Source: Knoellia sp. S7-12
Lineage (GTDB): Bacteria > Actinomycetota > Actinomycetes > Actinomycetales > Dermatophilaceae
Reading direction: 5' to 3'
Length of the DNA stretch: 64,000 nucleotides
Assembly (NCBI RefSeq): GCF_040518285.1
Contig: NZ_CP155449.1
Span: forward strand, 1,984,001-2,048,000
In this document: piece by piece, positions 10,689 through 19,333 of the stretch
How the letters are laid out: every line of letters begins with the position of its first letter
Position numbering within the stretch: position 1 is the first letter of the stretch
Notes under the pieces: generated by a model
The model's database searches: none
What the model saw: the letters and a program-made list of their open reading frames with translations, nothing else
What the model was told of the DNA's origin: nothing
Position numbers and translations under genes: made by a program

Positions 10689-12141
10689 TCCTCAAGGGTT
10701 TCTCAAGAACCGTGAGCGCGAGCTCCCGGCTCGTCGACCTGTCCCGGTCCGCATCAAGGACTGGCGCGAGGTCTACGAAGAGCAGGAGCTCGGACAGCTC
10801 CAGACGCAAGCCGGCCGATGCATGGACTGCGGGATCCCGTTCTGCCACAGCGGTTGTCCGCTCGGCAACCTCATCCCGGAGTGGAACGACCTCGCCCGCC
10901 AAGGTGACTGGCGGTCCGCGATCGAGCGTCTGCACGCGACCAACAACTTCCCTGAGTTCACCGGTCGCCTCTGCCCGGCGCCCTGCGAGACCGCGTGTGT
11001 GCTGGGCATCAACCAGCCGGCAGTGACGATCAAGCAGGTCGAGGTCACGACGATCGAGAAGGCCTTCGCCGACGGGGGAGTCACCCCTCGTCCGCCCGAG
11101 CGCCTGTCCGGCAAGACCGTCGCCGTGGTCGGTTCCGGTCCGGCCGGCCTCGCCGCCGCCCAGCAGCTCACCCGCGCCGGTCACACGGTCGCGGTCTATG
11201 AGCGCGCCGATCGCCCCGGCGGTCTGCTTCGCTACGGCATCCCCGAGTTCAAGATGGAGAAGTCGGTCGTGGACCGGCGCCTCCAGCAGATGCAGGCCGA
11301 GGGCACGCGTTTCCGCAGCTCTGTCGACGTCGGTGCCGATGTCACGTGGGAGCAGCTGCGTGCCCGCTACGACGCGGTTGTCATCGCCATGGGTGCCACG
11401 ATTCCTCGTGACCTCGACGTGCCCGGCCGCAAGGTCGAGGGTGTTCTGCAGGCGATGGACTTCCTCCCGCCCGCCAACCGGGTCGCACTCGGTGAGACGG
11501 TCGATGGTCAGGTCACGGCAAAGGGCAAGGACGTCATCGTCATCGGCGGCGGCGACACCGGTGCTGACTGCATCGGCACCTCGCACCGTCAGGGCGCCAA
11601 GTCGGTCACGAGCCTGGAGATCATGCCGCAACCGGGGGACCAACGTGCTCCGGGGCAGCCGTGGCCGACCTATCCGATGACCTTCCGCGTGGCTTCCGCC
11701 CACGAGGAGGGCGGTGACCGCCTGTATGCCGTGAGCACCCAAGAGGTCGTCTCCGACGACCAGGGTCGCGTGAGTGGCCTTCGGGTTCACGAGGTCCGTC
11801 GCGGCGAGAACGGGTTCGAGCCGGTCGAGGGCACGGAGAAGGTCATTGCGACGCAGCTCGTGCTGCTCGCCATGGGATTCCTCGGACCGCAGACAGAGAC
11901 GCTCGTGGCCCAGCTCGGGGTCGAGCTCGATGAGCGTTCCAACGTCCGTCGAGGCGCCGACTACATGTCCTCGGTGCCCGGAGTGTTCGTCGCTGGCGAT
12001 GCCGGTCGCGGTCAGTCGCTCATTGTCTGGGCCATCGCCGAGGGCCGCGCCGCTGCGCACCACGTCGATGCGTGGCTGTCGGGCAAGCCGTCGCGATTGC
12101 CGCGTCCGGTGAACCCGACGGACCGTCCTCTCACTGTGTGA
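10681..12141 (+). CDS. gltD: Glutamate synthase small subunit (beta)
   Basis: 486 residues. The start is GTG 10681, overlapping the end of gltB by eight bases; the longer open frame begins inside gltB and is not used. An N-terminal double 4Fe-4S domain has [14 protein letters not shown] (Cys 47, 50, 55, 59) and CPAPCETAC (98-106). The FAD-binding loop is [12 protein letters not shown] (about 149-160) and the NADPH loop is [13 protein letters not shown] (about 285-297). The subunit feeds electrons from NADPH to the large subunit. A final ATG/GD segment ([14 protein letters not shown]) closes the FAD site. Complete, no anomalies. Confidence 0.98.
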   Translation: MPDPQGFLKNRERELPARRPVPVRIKDWREVYEEQELGQLQTQAGRCMDCGIPFCHSGCPLGNLIPEWNDLARQGDWRSAIERLHATNNFPEFTGRLCPAPCETACVLGINQPAVTIKQVEVTTIEKAFADGGVTPRPPERLSGKTVAVVGSGPAGLAAAQQLTRAGHTVAVYERADRPGGLLRYGIPEFKMEKSVVDRRLQQMQAEGTRFRSSVDVGADVTWEQLRARYDAVVIAMGATIPRDLDVPGRKVEGVLQAMDFLPPANRVALGETVDGQVTAKGKDVIVIGGGDTGADCIGTSHRQGAKSVTSLEIMPQPGDQRAPGQPWPTYPMTFRVASAHEEGGDRLYAVSTQEVVSDDQGRVSGLRVHEVRRGENGFEPVEGTEKVIATQLVLLAMGFLGPQTETLVAQLGVELDERSNVRRGADYMSSVPGVFVAGDAGRGQSLIVWAIAEGRAAAHHVDAWLSGKPSRLPRPVNPTDRPLTV

Positions 12142-12171
12142 CCCGCGTCACCGCGTAAACGGTTGCCTCGT

Positions 12172-12177
12172 TAGGAT
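12172..12177 (+). promoter_or_regulatory. -10 element for leaderless pyk
   Basis: TAGGAT is followed by seven bases and then the pyk ATG at 12185, so transcription would begin at or next to the start codon. No clear -35 is seen (CACCGC at the right distance). The same box-to-start geometry occurs before pdtaR, polA, coaE, uvrB and uvrA. Confidence 0.45.
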
Positions 12178-12184
12178 CGTGGGC

Positions 12185-13648
12185 ATGCGCCGCGCCAAGA
12201 TCGTTTGCACCCTGGGCCCCGCCACATCCTCCCCCGAGCAGCTCCGCGAGCTGGTCAAAGCGGGGATGGATGTGGCCCGGTTCAACCTCTCTCACGGTGA
12301 CCTGGAGGAGCACGCCAAGGTCTACATGGATGTCCGTCGCGCGAGCGACGAGCTGGGTCACGCGGTCGGCATTCTTGCCGACCTGCAGGGTCCCAAGATC
12401 CGCACGGGGCGGTTCAAGGACGGCTCGGTCATGCTCGAGAACGGTGCCCGGTTCACGATTACGAACCGTGAAGTCGAGGGCACCAAGGACGAAGTCGGAA
12501 CGACCTATGCCGGCCTGCCGGGCGATGTCTCGGCCGGCGACGCGATCCTCATCGACGACGGCAAGCTCGCCCTGACCGTGATCGAGTCCAACGACACCGA
12601 CATCATCTGCGAGGTCGTCGAGGGCGGCGTTCTCAGCAACAACAAGGGCATCAACGTCCCGGGTGCGGCCATGAGTGTTCCCGCCCTGTCCGACAAGGAC
12701 GAAGAAGACCTGCGCTGGGCCCTCAACACCAAGGTCGACATGATCGCCCTGTCGTTCGTGCGCAGTGCCGCCGACATCGAGCCGGTGCACCGCATCATGG
12801 ACGAAATTGGCTACCGGATCCCGGTCATCGCCAAGATCGAGAAGCCCCAGGCCGTCGACAACCTCGACGAGATCGTCCGCGCCTTCGACGGGCTCATGGT
12901 CGCGCGTGGTGACCTTGGCGTCGAGATGCCGCTCGAGACGGTCCCGCTCGTCCAGAAGCGCGCCTGTGAGCTCGGTCGTCGCAACGCCAAGCCGGTCATC
13001 GTCGCGACCCAGGTGCTCGAGTCGATGATCACCAACAGCCGACCGACGCGGGCCGAGGCCAGCGATGCGGCCAACGCGGTGCTCGACGGTGCCGATGCCC
13101 TCATGCTGTCGGGCGAGACGAGTGTCGGGGCGCACCCGATCGAGGCCGTCACGACCATGGCCCGCATCATCGAGAACACCGAGGAGCACGGCCTCGGCCG
13201 GATCAGGCCGCTCGACACCAAGCCGAGGACCAAGGGTGGCGCCGTCACGGCCGCTGCGGCCGAGATCGGCGAGCTTCTCGGCTGCAAGTACCTCATCACC
13301 TTCACGGTGAGTGGTGACTCGTCTCGTCGGCTGGCGCGGGTCAGGCCGCGGATTCCCATGCTGGCCTTCACCCCGCACCAGTGGACGCGTTCCCAGCTTG
13401 CGCTCACCTGGGGTGTCGAAACCTTCATGACGGCCCCCGCCCGGCACACCGACCAGTTTGCGATGCAGGTCGATGAGGAGCTGCTCGCGTGCGGCAAGGC
13501 AGAGGAGGGCGACGTCGTGGTCATCGTGGCTGGCTCGCCCCCCGGCATCCCCGGCTCGACCAACGCCCTGCGGATTCACCGCATCGGTGACGCCATCAAC
13601 AGGGTGGCCCCGGCATACGAGGACGTGGCCGGCGCACCGCAGAAGTGA
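12185..13648 (+). CDS. pyk: Pyruvate kinase
   Basis: 487 residues. Converts phosphoenolpyruvate and ADP to pyruvate and ATP, the last step of glycolysis. ATG 12185 (MRRAKIVCTLGPAT) is preferred over the in-frame GTG two codons upstream, because the conserved N-terminus begins here and the -10 box fits a leaderless start. The catalytic barrel holds the substrate/metal motif VIAKIEKPQAV (Lys near 218) and MVARGDLGVEMP. ATQVLESMI and the NAVLDGADALMLSGET block follow, then the C-terminal effector domain. A strong hairpin follows the stop (13653-13680). Confidence 0.97.
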   Translation: MRRAKIVCTLGPATSSPEQLRELVKAGMDVARFNLSHGDLEEHAKVYMDVRRASDELGHAVGILADLQGPKIRTGRFKDGSVMLENGARFTITNREVEGTKDEVGTTYAGLPGDVSAGDAILIDDGKLALTVIESNDTDIICEVVEGGVLSNNKGINVPGAAMSVPALSDKDEEDLRWALNTKVDMIALSFVRSAADIEPVHRIMDEIGYRIPVIAKIEKPQAVDNLDEIVRAFDGLMVARGDLGVEMPLETVPLVQKRACELGRRNAKPVIVATQVLESMITNSRPTRAEASDAANAVLDGADALMLSGETSVGAHPIEAVTTMARIIENTEEHGLGRIRPLDTKPRTKGGAVTAAAAEIGELLGCKYLITFTVSGDSSRRLARVRPRIPMLAFTPHQWTRSQLALTWGVETFMTAPARHTDQFAMQVDEELLACGKAEEGDVVVIVAGSPPGIPGSTNALRIHRIGDAINRVAPAYEDVAGAPQK

Positions 13649-13652
13649 CGGC

Positions 13653-13680
13653 TGGTGGGGATGCGCACGCAGCCCCACCA
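13653..13680 (+). terminator. Hairpin terminator after pyk
   Basis: TGGTGGGG (13653-13660) pairs with CCCCACCA (13673-13680), and an inner TGCG/CGCA pair extends the stem across one mismatch. It begins five bases after the pyk stop. No U-run follows, as is common in high-GC actinobacteria. Confidence 0.6.
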
Positions 13681-13687
13681 CCGACGT

Positions 13688-13693
13688 TAGAAT
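13688..13693 (+). promoter_or_regulatory. -10 element of tRNA-Leu promoter
   Basis: TAGAAT, one mismatch from TATAAT, 14 bases before the mature 5' end of the tRNA. No convincing -35 is visible; the sequence upstream is the pyk terminator stem. Confidence 0.5.
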
Positions 13694-13707
13694 GGTCGCG
13701 CACGCCC

Positions 13708-13790
13708 GCCGGGGTGGTGGAATGGCAGACACGGAGCACTCAAAATGCTTTGCTCGAAAGGGCGTGCGGGTTCAAGTCCCGCCCTCGGCA
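13708..13790 (+). tRNA. tRNA-Leu (anticodon CAA)
   Basis: 83 nt. The acceptor stem GCCGGGG (13708-13714) pairs with CCTCGGC (13783-13789), one G-U pair included, with discriminator A at 13790. The anticodon stem GAGCA/TGCTT closes the loop CTCAAAA, giving anticodon CAA for codon UUG. A long class II variable arm (GCTCGAAAGGGC region) and the T arm GCGGGTTCAAGTCCCGC are present. The genome-encoded bases after A are CCC, so the CCA tail is added enzymatically. UUG is a rare leucine codon in such a GC-rich genome. Confidence 0.95.
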
Positions 13791-13868
13791 CCCATGCGAC
13801 TCACATGACATCCCGGGCGCGCGGGGCGGACGGTCCACGTGCCTGCGCGAGGCATTCACACCGTCCCC

Positions 13869-13874
13869 TAGGCT
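13869..13874 (+). promoter_or_regulatory. -10 element for leaderless pdtaR
   Basis: TAGGCT followed by six bases and the GTG at 13881. No clear -35. Part of a set of TANNNT boxes placed 6-7 bases before start codons in this window. Confidence 0.45.
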
Positions 13875-13880
13875 GACCCC

Positions 13881-14498
13881 GTGAGCACCGCGACCCCCGA
13901 AGCGCCCGGGACCCCCACACCGACCGCAAAGCGGATCCTTGTCGCCGAGGACGAGGCCATCATCCGGCTCGACCTGGCCGAGATGCTCGGGGAGGCCGGC
14001 TACGACGTTGTCGGCCAAGCCAGCAATGGTGAGCAGGCCGTCCAGATGGCGACGTCACTGCGTCCAGACCTCGTGGTCATGGACGTGAAGATGCCCGTCA
14101 TGGATGGCATCACGGCGGCCGAGCAGATCGGCAAAGAGCGCATCTGCCCGGTCGTGATGCTCACGGCCTTCAGCCAGACCGAGCTCGTCGAGCGCGCTCG
14201 TGACGCGGGCGTCATGGCCTACATCGTCAAGCCCTTCACGGCCACCGACGTCATGCCGGCCATCGACATCGCGCTCTCACGCTGGGGCGAGCTCAAGACC
14301 CTCGAGTCCGAGGTGGCCGACCTCGGTGAGCGCCTCGAGACCCGCAAGTCTGTTGACCGCGCCAAGGGCGTGCTCATGGCCAAGCTCAAGATCACCGAGT
14401 CCGAGGCCTTCCGCTGGATCCAGAAGACCGCGATGGACCGCCGTATGGGTATGAAGGAAGTCGCGGACGCTGTCGTCGCCGGCATGGAGAAGGCCTGA
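13881..14498 (+). CDS. pdtaR: ANTAR-domain response regulator (PdtaR type)
   Basis: 205 residues. The N-terminal receiver domain has acidic pocket EDE (23-25), phospho-acceptor Asp 68 in VVMDVKMPVMDG, Thr in MLTAF and Lys in YIVKPF. The C-terminal ANTAR RNA-binding domain (about 140-200) has RAKGVLMAKLKITESEAFRW. The family acts by binding two-hexaloop RNA hairpins to prevent transcription termination; the mycobacterial homologue is phosphorylated by PdtaS. No histidine kinase lies next to it here, as is usual. GTG 13881 fits the leaderless -10 box; a disordered Pro/Thr N-terminal stretch (residues 4-16) precedes the receiver. Confidence 0.9.
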   Translation: MSTATPEAPGTPTPTAKRILVAEDEAIIRLDLAEMLGEAGYDVVGQASNGEQAVQMATSLRPDLVVMDVKMPVMDGITAAEQIGKERICPVVMLTAFSQTELVERARDAGVMAYIVKPFTATDVMPAIDIALSRWGELKTLESEVADLGERLETRKSVDRAKGVLMAKLKITESEAFRWIQKTAMDRRMGMKEVADAVVAGMEKA

Positions 14499-14565
14499 CC
14501 TTCGTCGGCTTCGCCCGACTTTGTCCCGCTTCGCCCGAGTTGCCAAGTCGGGTCGAGCGCCCCCT

Positions 14566-14582
14566 TATCGGGTGACCCGATA
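14566..14582. terminator. Hairpin between pdtaR and the DUF554 gene
   Basis: TATCGGG / CCCGATA with loop TGA, in the 149-base gap between two convergent genes. Together with the hairpin at 14601-14622 it probably ends transcription from both sides. Confidence 0.4.
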
Positions 14583-14600
14583 CTGCGGCGAGGTGATCGC

Positions 14601-14622
14601 GTATGCCGGCCACACGGCATAC
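14601..14622. terminator. Second hairpin between pdtaR and the DUF554 gene
   Basis: GTATGCCG (14601-14608) and CGGCATAC (14615-14622) form an 8-bp stem with loop GCCACA. The arms are two copies of the over-represented GTATGCC/GGCATAC heptamer in opposite orientation. Confidence 0.45.
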
Positions 14623-14647
14623 ACGCTTGTCTCACCTCAACGTCGTG

Positions 14648-15454
14648 TCACCTCAGGGTGATGACGAGCTGAGTGAGCAGCGGCGCGACGATCAGGGCCG
14701 GGAGCATGTCCGCGACCGGCACGTCCTTGATCCGCAGCAGCCGCAGACCGATGCCGGCGAGCATCAGCCCACCCGTGGCCGTCAGCGCGAGGATGTGCGG
14801 CTCGGGCAGCACGGAGCCGAGCAGGACGCCCACAACCGTCAGGGCACCCTGGACCACCGCCACTGACACGGCGGACAGCAGCACGCCGACCCCGAAGGTC
14901 GAGGCGAAGGCGAGAGCCGCGAAACCGTCGAGGACAGACTTCAGCAGGAGCTGGTCGATGCCACGACCCAGGCCGTCGGAGAGCGGCCCGAGGATCGTCA
15001 GTGGGCCGACGCAGAAGAGCAGCGATGCACCGAGCCAGCCCTCGATGAACTTCTCGCGCGCAGTTGTCCCACGAGTCGCGCCATCGGACGGGTCCGCGTC
15101 ATCGGCGTCGGCGAGTGCGGGGGAGCGGCGTGCGAACCACGCCTCGATGATGCCGGCGAGCGACTCGAGACGGTCACCGATGCGCAGGAGGGACCCTGCG
15201 ATCGAGCCGATGAGGAGTGAGCCGAGGACGATGAGGACGGGAGCGCCGGCGCCAGTGGCATCGGACAGGGCGCGGTCGGTGACGCTCACTGCCGACAGCC
15301 CGGCCATGAGCAGCGTCGTGAGCCCGAGGCAGTCGGTGACGACGGAGCGAGTGCGGTCCGGAAAGCGGTGCCCCACAGCCATGCCCAACAGCGCCCCGAC
15401 GACGACGGTGACGACGTTGATGACGGTTCCGAGACCGGGGAACGAGGGATCCAC
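14648..15454 (-). CDS. DUF554 family membrane protein
   Basis: 268-residue polytopic membrane protein of the DUF554 (YdfK/YqgA) family, function unknown. Start taken at the GTG read at 15454 (MDPSFPGLGTVINVV), with GGAAG upstream; longer starts up to 15493 exist but add atypical residues. About seven hydrophobic helices are visible, with the family blocks GLGTVINVVTVVVGALLG near the N-terminus and the acidic loop DADDADPSDGATRG in the middle. It stands alone, convergent with pdtaR and divergent from the GNAT gene. Confidence 0.8.
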   Translation of the reverse strand: MDPSFPGLGTVINVVTVVVGALLGMAVGHRFPDRTRSVVTDCLGLTTLLMAGLSAVSVTDRALSDATGAGAPVLIVLGSLLIGSIAGSLLRIGDRLESLAGIIEAWFARRSPALADADDADPSDGATRGTTAREKFIEGWLGASLLFCVGPLTILGPLSDGLGRGIDQLLLKSVLDGFAALAFASTFGVGVLLSAVSVAVVQGALTVVGVLLGSVLPEPHILALTATGGLMLAGIGLRLLRIKDVPVADMLPALIVAPLLTQLVITLR

Positions 15455-15573
15455 GGCGCTGACTCTACTTCCGCATTCAACGATCTTGCCCAAGGACTAC
15501 CGCGCGGGGCTACGGACCCGTAGGGTCGTGACCGTCAACCGCGCAGGGGGCTGTGAGGTTCGAGGAGGCGCCG

Positions 15574-16140
15574 ATGGCGCGCAGCATGGTCGAGGTCGCA
15601 GCGGTCCCACAGGACGAGATGCGGGACTTTGTCGGGCTCTGGCTGGCATCCAAGATCGATGCCGGCGTCCCTCTTGAGGTGGCGACACGGTTCGCAAATG
15701 ACGGACGGCTCGAGCTGGCCCTCAGTCGCCCGGACGTCTTCGCCCACCTGGCTCGCATCGACGGCCGCCCCGTCGGCTTCGTCGTGTCCACCGAGAACCC
15801 GTTCGGGCTCCAGCCGGAGCCTGAGATCGCGATCGAGCTCCTCTTCGTCGACCCGGCATCGCGCCGCCACGGTGTGGCCCGCGCCCTGATCTCGTCGGTC
15901 GCCTCGCTGGCCGAGCGCACCGGGTCAGAGGTCGTCGTCAGCAACGTCCCGACCCAGAGCCGTGAGGCACACCGGTTCTTTGCCCGACTCGGTTTCTCGT
16001 CGGTCCTGGTGCGCCGAGTCGTCGGCACGACTCAGCTGCGGCGCCGACTTGCCCCTCAGGGCACCGTCGCCAACGCGGCGGTCGACACCCTGATCCGACG
16101 CCGTCGGTCGCTGCGTTCGATCGCGTCACGCGCCAGCTAG
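15574..16140 (+). CDS. GNAT family N-acetyltransferase
   Basis: 188 residues. ATG 15574 is preceded by GAGGAGG with good spacing; the GTG seven codons earlier has none. The GNAT core shows the beta4 strand IAIELLFVDPASRRHGVARALISSV (about 86-110), holding the acetyl-CoA pyrophosphate loop R-R-H-G-V-A, and the later strand VVVSNVPTQSREAHRFFARLGF. The C-terminal 35 residues are Arg-rich. The substrate cannot be named from sequence. It is convergent with the thioesterase gene, 16 bases apart. Confidence 0.8.
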   Translation: MARSMVEVAAVPQDEMRDFVGLWLASKIDAGVPLEVATRFANDGRLELALSRPDVFAHLARIDGRPVGFVVSTENPFGLQPEPEIAIELLFVDPASRRHGVARALISSVASLAERTGSEVVVSNVPTQSREAHRFFARLGFSSVLVRRVVGTTQLRRRLAPQGTVANAAVDTLIRRRRSLRSIASRAS

Positions 16141-16156
16141 AGAGGCGACGAGGCCT

Positions 16157-16615
16157 TCAGCTGCCTGGCGGCGCCTGGCGGATGAGGCACGTGAGGCGCG
16201 ACGTGCAGACCCGCTTGCCGTCCTCGTCGGTGACGACGATCTCCCACGCGCTCAGGGTGTTTCCGAGGGTCAGCGGCGTCGCCACTCCCGTGACCAGCCC
16301 GGACCGCGCCGCGCGGTGGTGGGTCGCGTTGATGTCGGTGCCGACCACGATCCGGTCCGCACCCGCATGGATGGCGGCACCGATGGAACCGAGCGTCTCG
16401 GCCAGCACGACCGACGCTCCACCGTGGAGCAGTCCATAGGGCTGGGTGTTGCCCTCGACCGGCATCGTCGCGACCACGCGTTCCAGCGTGGCCTCGGTGA
16501 TCTCGATCCCCATCCGGTGCATGAGGGAGTTCGGGTTGAGGGACCCAATCTGCTCAACGAGGGGCATGAGGTCCTGCGATGAGTGACTGGCTGCGTTGTC
16601 CGTGGTGCTGCTCAT
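16157..16615 (-). CDS. PaaI-type hotdog-fold thioesterase
   Basis: 152 residues, single hotdog domain. The signature YGLLHGGASVVLAET (about 60-74) contains the conserved HGG and the downstream catalytic acid Glu; GTDINATHHRAARSG is the next conserved strand-turn. This family hydrolyses small aromatic or aliphatic acyl-CoA thioesters; closest in type to hydroxyphenylacetyl-CoA or 1,4-dihydroxy-2-naphthoyl-CoA thioesterases, which cannot be told apart here. It is divergent from polA with only 48 bases between the two start codons. Confidence 0.8.
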   Translation of the reverse strand: MSSTTDNAASHSSQDLMPLVEQIGSLNPNSLMHRMGIEITEATLERVVATMPVEGNTQPYGLLHGGASVVLAETLGSIGAAIHAGADRIVVGTDINATHHRAARSGLVTGVATPLTLGNTLSAWEIVVTDEDGKRVCTSRLTCLIRQAPPGS

Positions 16616-16650
16616 GTGTGGTCGCCTTCACTGGTGTCGGGGGCTGGCCA

Positions 16651-16656
16651 TAGGCT
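16651..16656 (+). promoter_or_regulatory. -10 element for leaderless polA
   Basis: TAGGCT followed by seven bases and the polA GTG at 16664. A TTCACT at 16627-16632 could serve as a weak -35 with an 18-base spacer. Confidence 0.45.
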
Positions 16657-16663
16657 GCCATGC

Positions 16664-19333
16664 GTGAGTCGCCTCCTTGTTCTTGACGGTCATTCCCTCG
16701 CCTATCGCGCGTTCTTCGCCCTTCCGGTGGAGAACTTCTCGACGAGCACGGGTCAGCACACCAACGGCGTCTACGGGTTCACGTCGATGCTCATCAACGT
16801 GCTGCGCGACGAGAACCCCACCCACATTGCCGTCGCGTTCGACGTGTCCCGGCAGACCTTCCGTTCGGAGGAGTACCCCGACTACAAGGCGACCCGGTCG
16901 GCCACGCCGAGCGAGTTCCAGGGGCAGGTTGCGTTGGTCCGTGAGGTGCTTGACGCGCTGCGGATCAAGCACGTGCAGGTCGACGGGTTCGAGGCCGATG
17001 ACGTCATCGCCACGCTGACGACGATGGCCGAGGCCGAGGGCATGGAGGTCGTCATCGTCACGGGCGACCGCGACGCCTTCCAGCTCGTGACAAAGAACGT
17101 CTCGTTGATCTATCCGGTGCGCGGCGTCTCGGACGTGTGGCGGATGGACCCCAAGGCCGTGGAGGAGAAGTACCTCGTCGCGCCCGAGCGCTACAGCGAC
17201 CTCGCTGCCCTCGTCGGCGAGACGAGCGACAACCTCCCGGGTGTCCCCGGGGTCGGCCCCAAGACTGCGGCCAAGTGGCTCGGCCTCTATGGCGACCTCC
17301 AGGGCGTCGTCGCCCACGCCGACGAGATCAAGGGCAAGGCGGGGGAGTCGCTGCGCGAGCACCTCAATGGCGTCCTGCGCAACCGTCGCCTCAACCAGCT
17401 CGTGCGCGACCTCTCATTGCCCGTGACGATCGCCGAGCTGGAGCGAGCCACGTGGGACCGTGAAGAGGTCCACAAGGTCTTTGACGGACTCGAGTTCCGG
17501 GTCCTGCGTGAGCGTCTCTTCGACACCTTCGACGCGACACCGGACGAGGCCGAGGGTGGCTTCGACCTCGACGCGTCCGTCCTGACGTCGGCCGAGGTCA
17601 AGCCCTGGCTCGACGAGCACGCGACGACGGAGCCGACCGGTGTCCACGTCGTCGGCGCCTGGGGCCGGGGGACCGGTGACGTCACGGCAGTGGCGTTGGC
17701 GACGGCAGGCGACGCCGCGGCATACATCGATGTTGCCGATCTCGACGAGAGCGGCGAGAAGGCGTTGGTCGACTGGCTGGCCGACGCGGAGCGTCCCAAG
17801 ATCCTGCACGACGCCAAGGGTCCGATGCACGCCTTGCAAGCAAGGGGTATGCCGTTGCGCGGGGTCACGATGGACACCGCCCTTGCCGCTTATCTCGTGA
17901 AGCCCGACCAACGCAGCTTTGACCTCGCTGACCTCGTGGTCCGTCACCTCGGGCGCGAGCTCAAGGCCGAGGAGCACCCAGGCGGTCAAGGCATGCTCGA
18001 TATCGGTGCTGAGGATGACGTGGTCGGGCAGGACGCGATGGTCCGGGCCCGGGCCGTCCTCGACCTGTCCGTTCCGTTGAGCGAGCAGCTCGAAGCGACC
18101 GGCGGCACCGAGCTGCTCCGCGACATCGAGCTGCCCCTCGTCGACATCCTCGGGGCGATGGAGCGCACCGGCATCGCCGTCGACACCGACGCCCTCAGCG
18201 CTCTTGAGGCTGACTTCGCCGCCAAGGTCCGAGAGGCCCAGCTCGACGCCTACGACGCCATCGGTGGCGACGAGATCAACCTCGGCTCGCCCAAGCAACT
18301 GCAGACGGTCCTCTTCGAGACGCTCGGTCTGCCCAAGACGCGCAAGACCAAGACGGGTTACACGACCGACGCGGATGCGCTCACCGATCTCTATGCCAAG
18401 ACCGAGCACCCGTTCCTCGAGGCGATGCTCCGTCACCGCGACGCCATGCGCCTGCGCGTCACGGTTGAGGGGCTCATCAAGTCGGTGGCCGAGGACCAGC
18501 GGATCCACACGACCTACATCCAGACCATCGCCGCCACGGGGCGCCTCAGTTCGACCGACCCCAACCTCCAGAACGTGCCGATCCGCACGGAGGCCGGCCG
18601 GCGCATCCGCGAGGTCTTCGTCGTGGGCAAGGGCTACGAGTCCCTGATGAGCGCGGACTACAGCCAGATCGAGATGCGGATCATGGCGCACCTGTCCGGC
18701 GACGAGGGCCTCATCGAGGCGTTCCGCACCGGCGAGGACCTGCACCGGTTCGTCGGGGCACGCGTCTTCGGCGTCGAACCCGAGGACGTCACGGCCGAGA
18801 TGCGCAGCAAGGTCAAGGCGATGAGCTACGGCCTCGCCTACGGCCTGTCGGCGTTCGGGCTGTCCAAACAGCTGTCCATCTCGACGGGGGAGGCGCAGGG
18901 ACTCATGGATGAGTACTTCGCGCGCTTCGGTGGGGTGCGTGACTACCTGCGCGAGATCGTCGGCCAGGCCCGCGGGACCGGCTACACCGAGACGATGCTC
19001 GGTCGCCGCCGCTATCTGCCCGATCTCACCAGCGACAACCGTCAACGTCGTGAGATGGCCGAGCGGATGGCTCTCAACGCGCCGATCCAGGGCTCGGCCG
19101 CCGACATCATCAAGCTCGCGATGAAGGGCGTCGATGGCGCACTCCGCGAGTCCGGCGCGAAGTCACGCATGCTGCTCCAGGTCCACGACGAGCTCGTGCT
19201 CGAGGTGGCTGCGGGGGAGCGCGAGGACGTCGAGGCGCTGGTGCGCACCGAGATGGGACGCGCCATCGAGATGGACGTCCCGCTCGACGTCAGTGTTGGG
19301 CTGGGCCGGAGCTGGCACGACGCGGCACACTGA
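16664..19333 (+). CDS. polA: DNA polymerase I
   Basis: 889 residues. GTG 16664 (MSRLLVLDGHSLAYRAFF) gives the standard N-terminus and fits a leaderless -10 box. The N-terminal 5' nuclease is intact (VDGFEADDVIATL, GDRDAFQL, then GVGPKTAAKWL). The middle 3'-5' exonuclease-like domain has lost its metal-binding acids: the usual D-x-E strand reads GVHVVGAWGRG, so proofreading is not expected, as in many actinobacteria. Polymerase motifs: A, DYSQIEMRIMAHLSGD (about 664); B, RSKVKAMSYGLAYGLS (about 711); C, QVHDELVLEV (about 839). Needed for Okazaki fragment processing and repair. Confidence 0.97.
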   Translation: MSRLLVLDGHSLAYRAFFALPVENFSTSTGQHTNGVYGFTSMLINVLRDENPTHIAVAFDVSRQTFRSEEYPDYKATRSATPSEFQGQVALVREVLDALRIKHVQVDGFEADDVIATLTTMAEAEGMEVVIVTGDRDAFQLVTKNVSLIYPVRGVSDVWRMDPKAVEEKYLVAPERYSDLAALVGETSDNLPGVPGVGPKTAAKWLGLYGDLQGVVAHADEIKGKAGESLREHLNGVLRNRRLNQLVRDLSLPVTIAELERATWDREEVHKVFDGLEFRVLRERLFDTFDATPDEAEGGFDLDASVLTSAEVKPWLDEHATTEPTGVHVVGAWGRGTGDVTAVALATAGDAAAYIDVADLDESGEKALVDWLADAERPKILHDAKGPMHALQARGMPLRGVTMDTALAAYLVKPDQRSFDLADLVVRHLGRELKAEEHPGGQGMLDIGAEDDVVGQDAMVRARAVLDLSVPLSEQLEATGGTELLRDIELPLVDILGAMERTGIAVDTDALSALEADFAAKVREAQLDAYDAIGGDEINLGSPKQLQTVLFETLGLPKTRKTKTGYTTDADALTDLYAKTEHPFLEAMLRHRDAMRLRVTVEGLIKSVAEDQRIHTTYIQTIAATGRLSSTDPNLQNVPIRTEAGRRIREVFVVGKGYESLMSADYSQIEMRIMAHLSGDEGLIEAFRTGEDLHRFVGARVFGVEPEDVTAEMRSKVKAMSYGLAYGLSAFGLSKQLSISTGEAQGLMDEYFARFGGVRDYLREIVGQARGTGYTETMLGRRRYLPDLTSDNRQRREMAERMALNAPIQGSAADIIKLAMKGVDGALRESGAKSRMLLQVHDELVLEVAAGEREDVEALVRTEMGRAIEMDVPLDVSVGLGRSWHDAAH

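Noticed and set aside
14673-15677. 334-residue plus-strand frame opposite the DUF554 gene
   Set aside because: Low-complexity Ser/Arg/Pro/Thr composition, no domain, no start signal.
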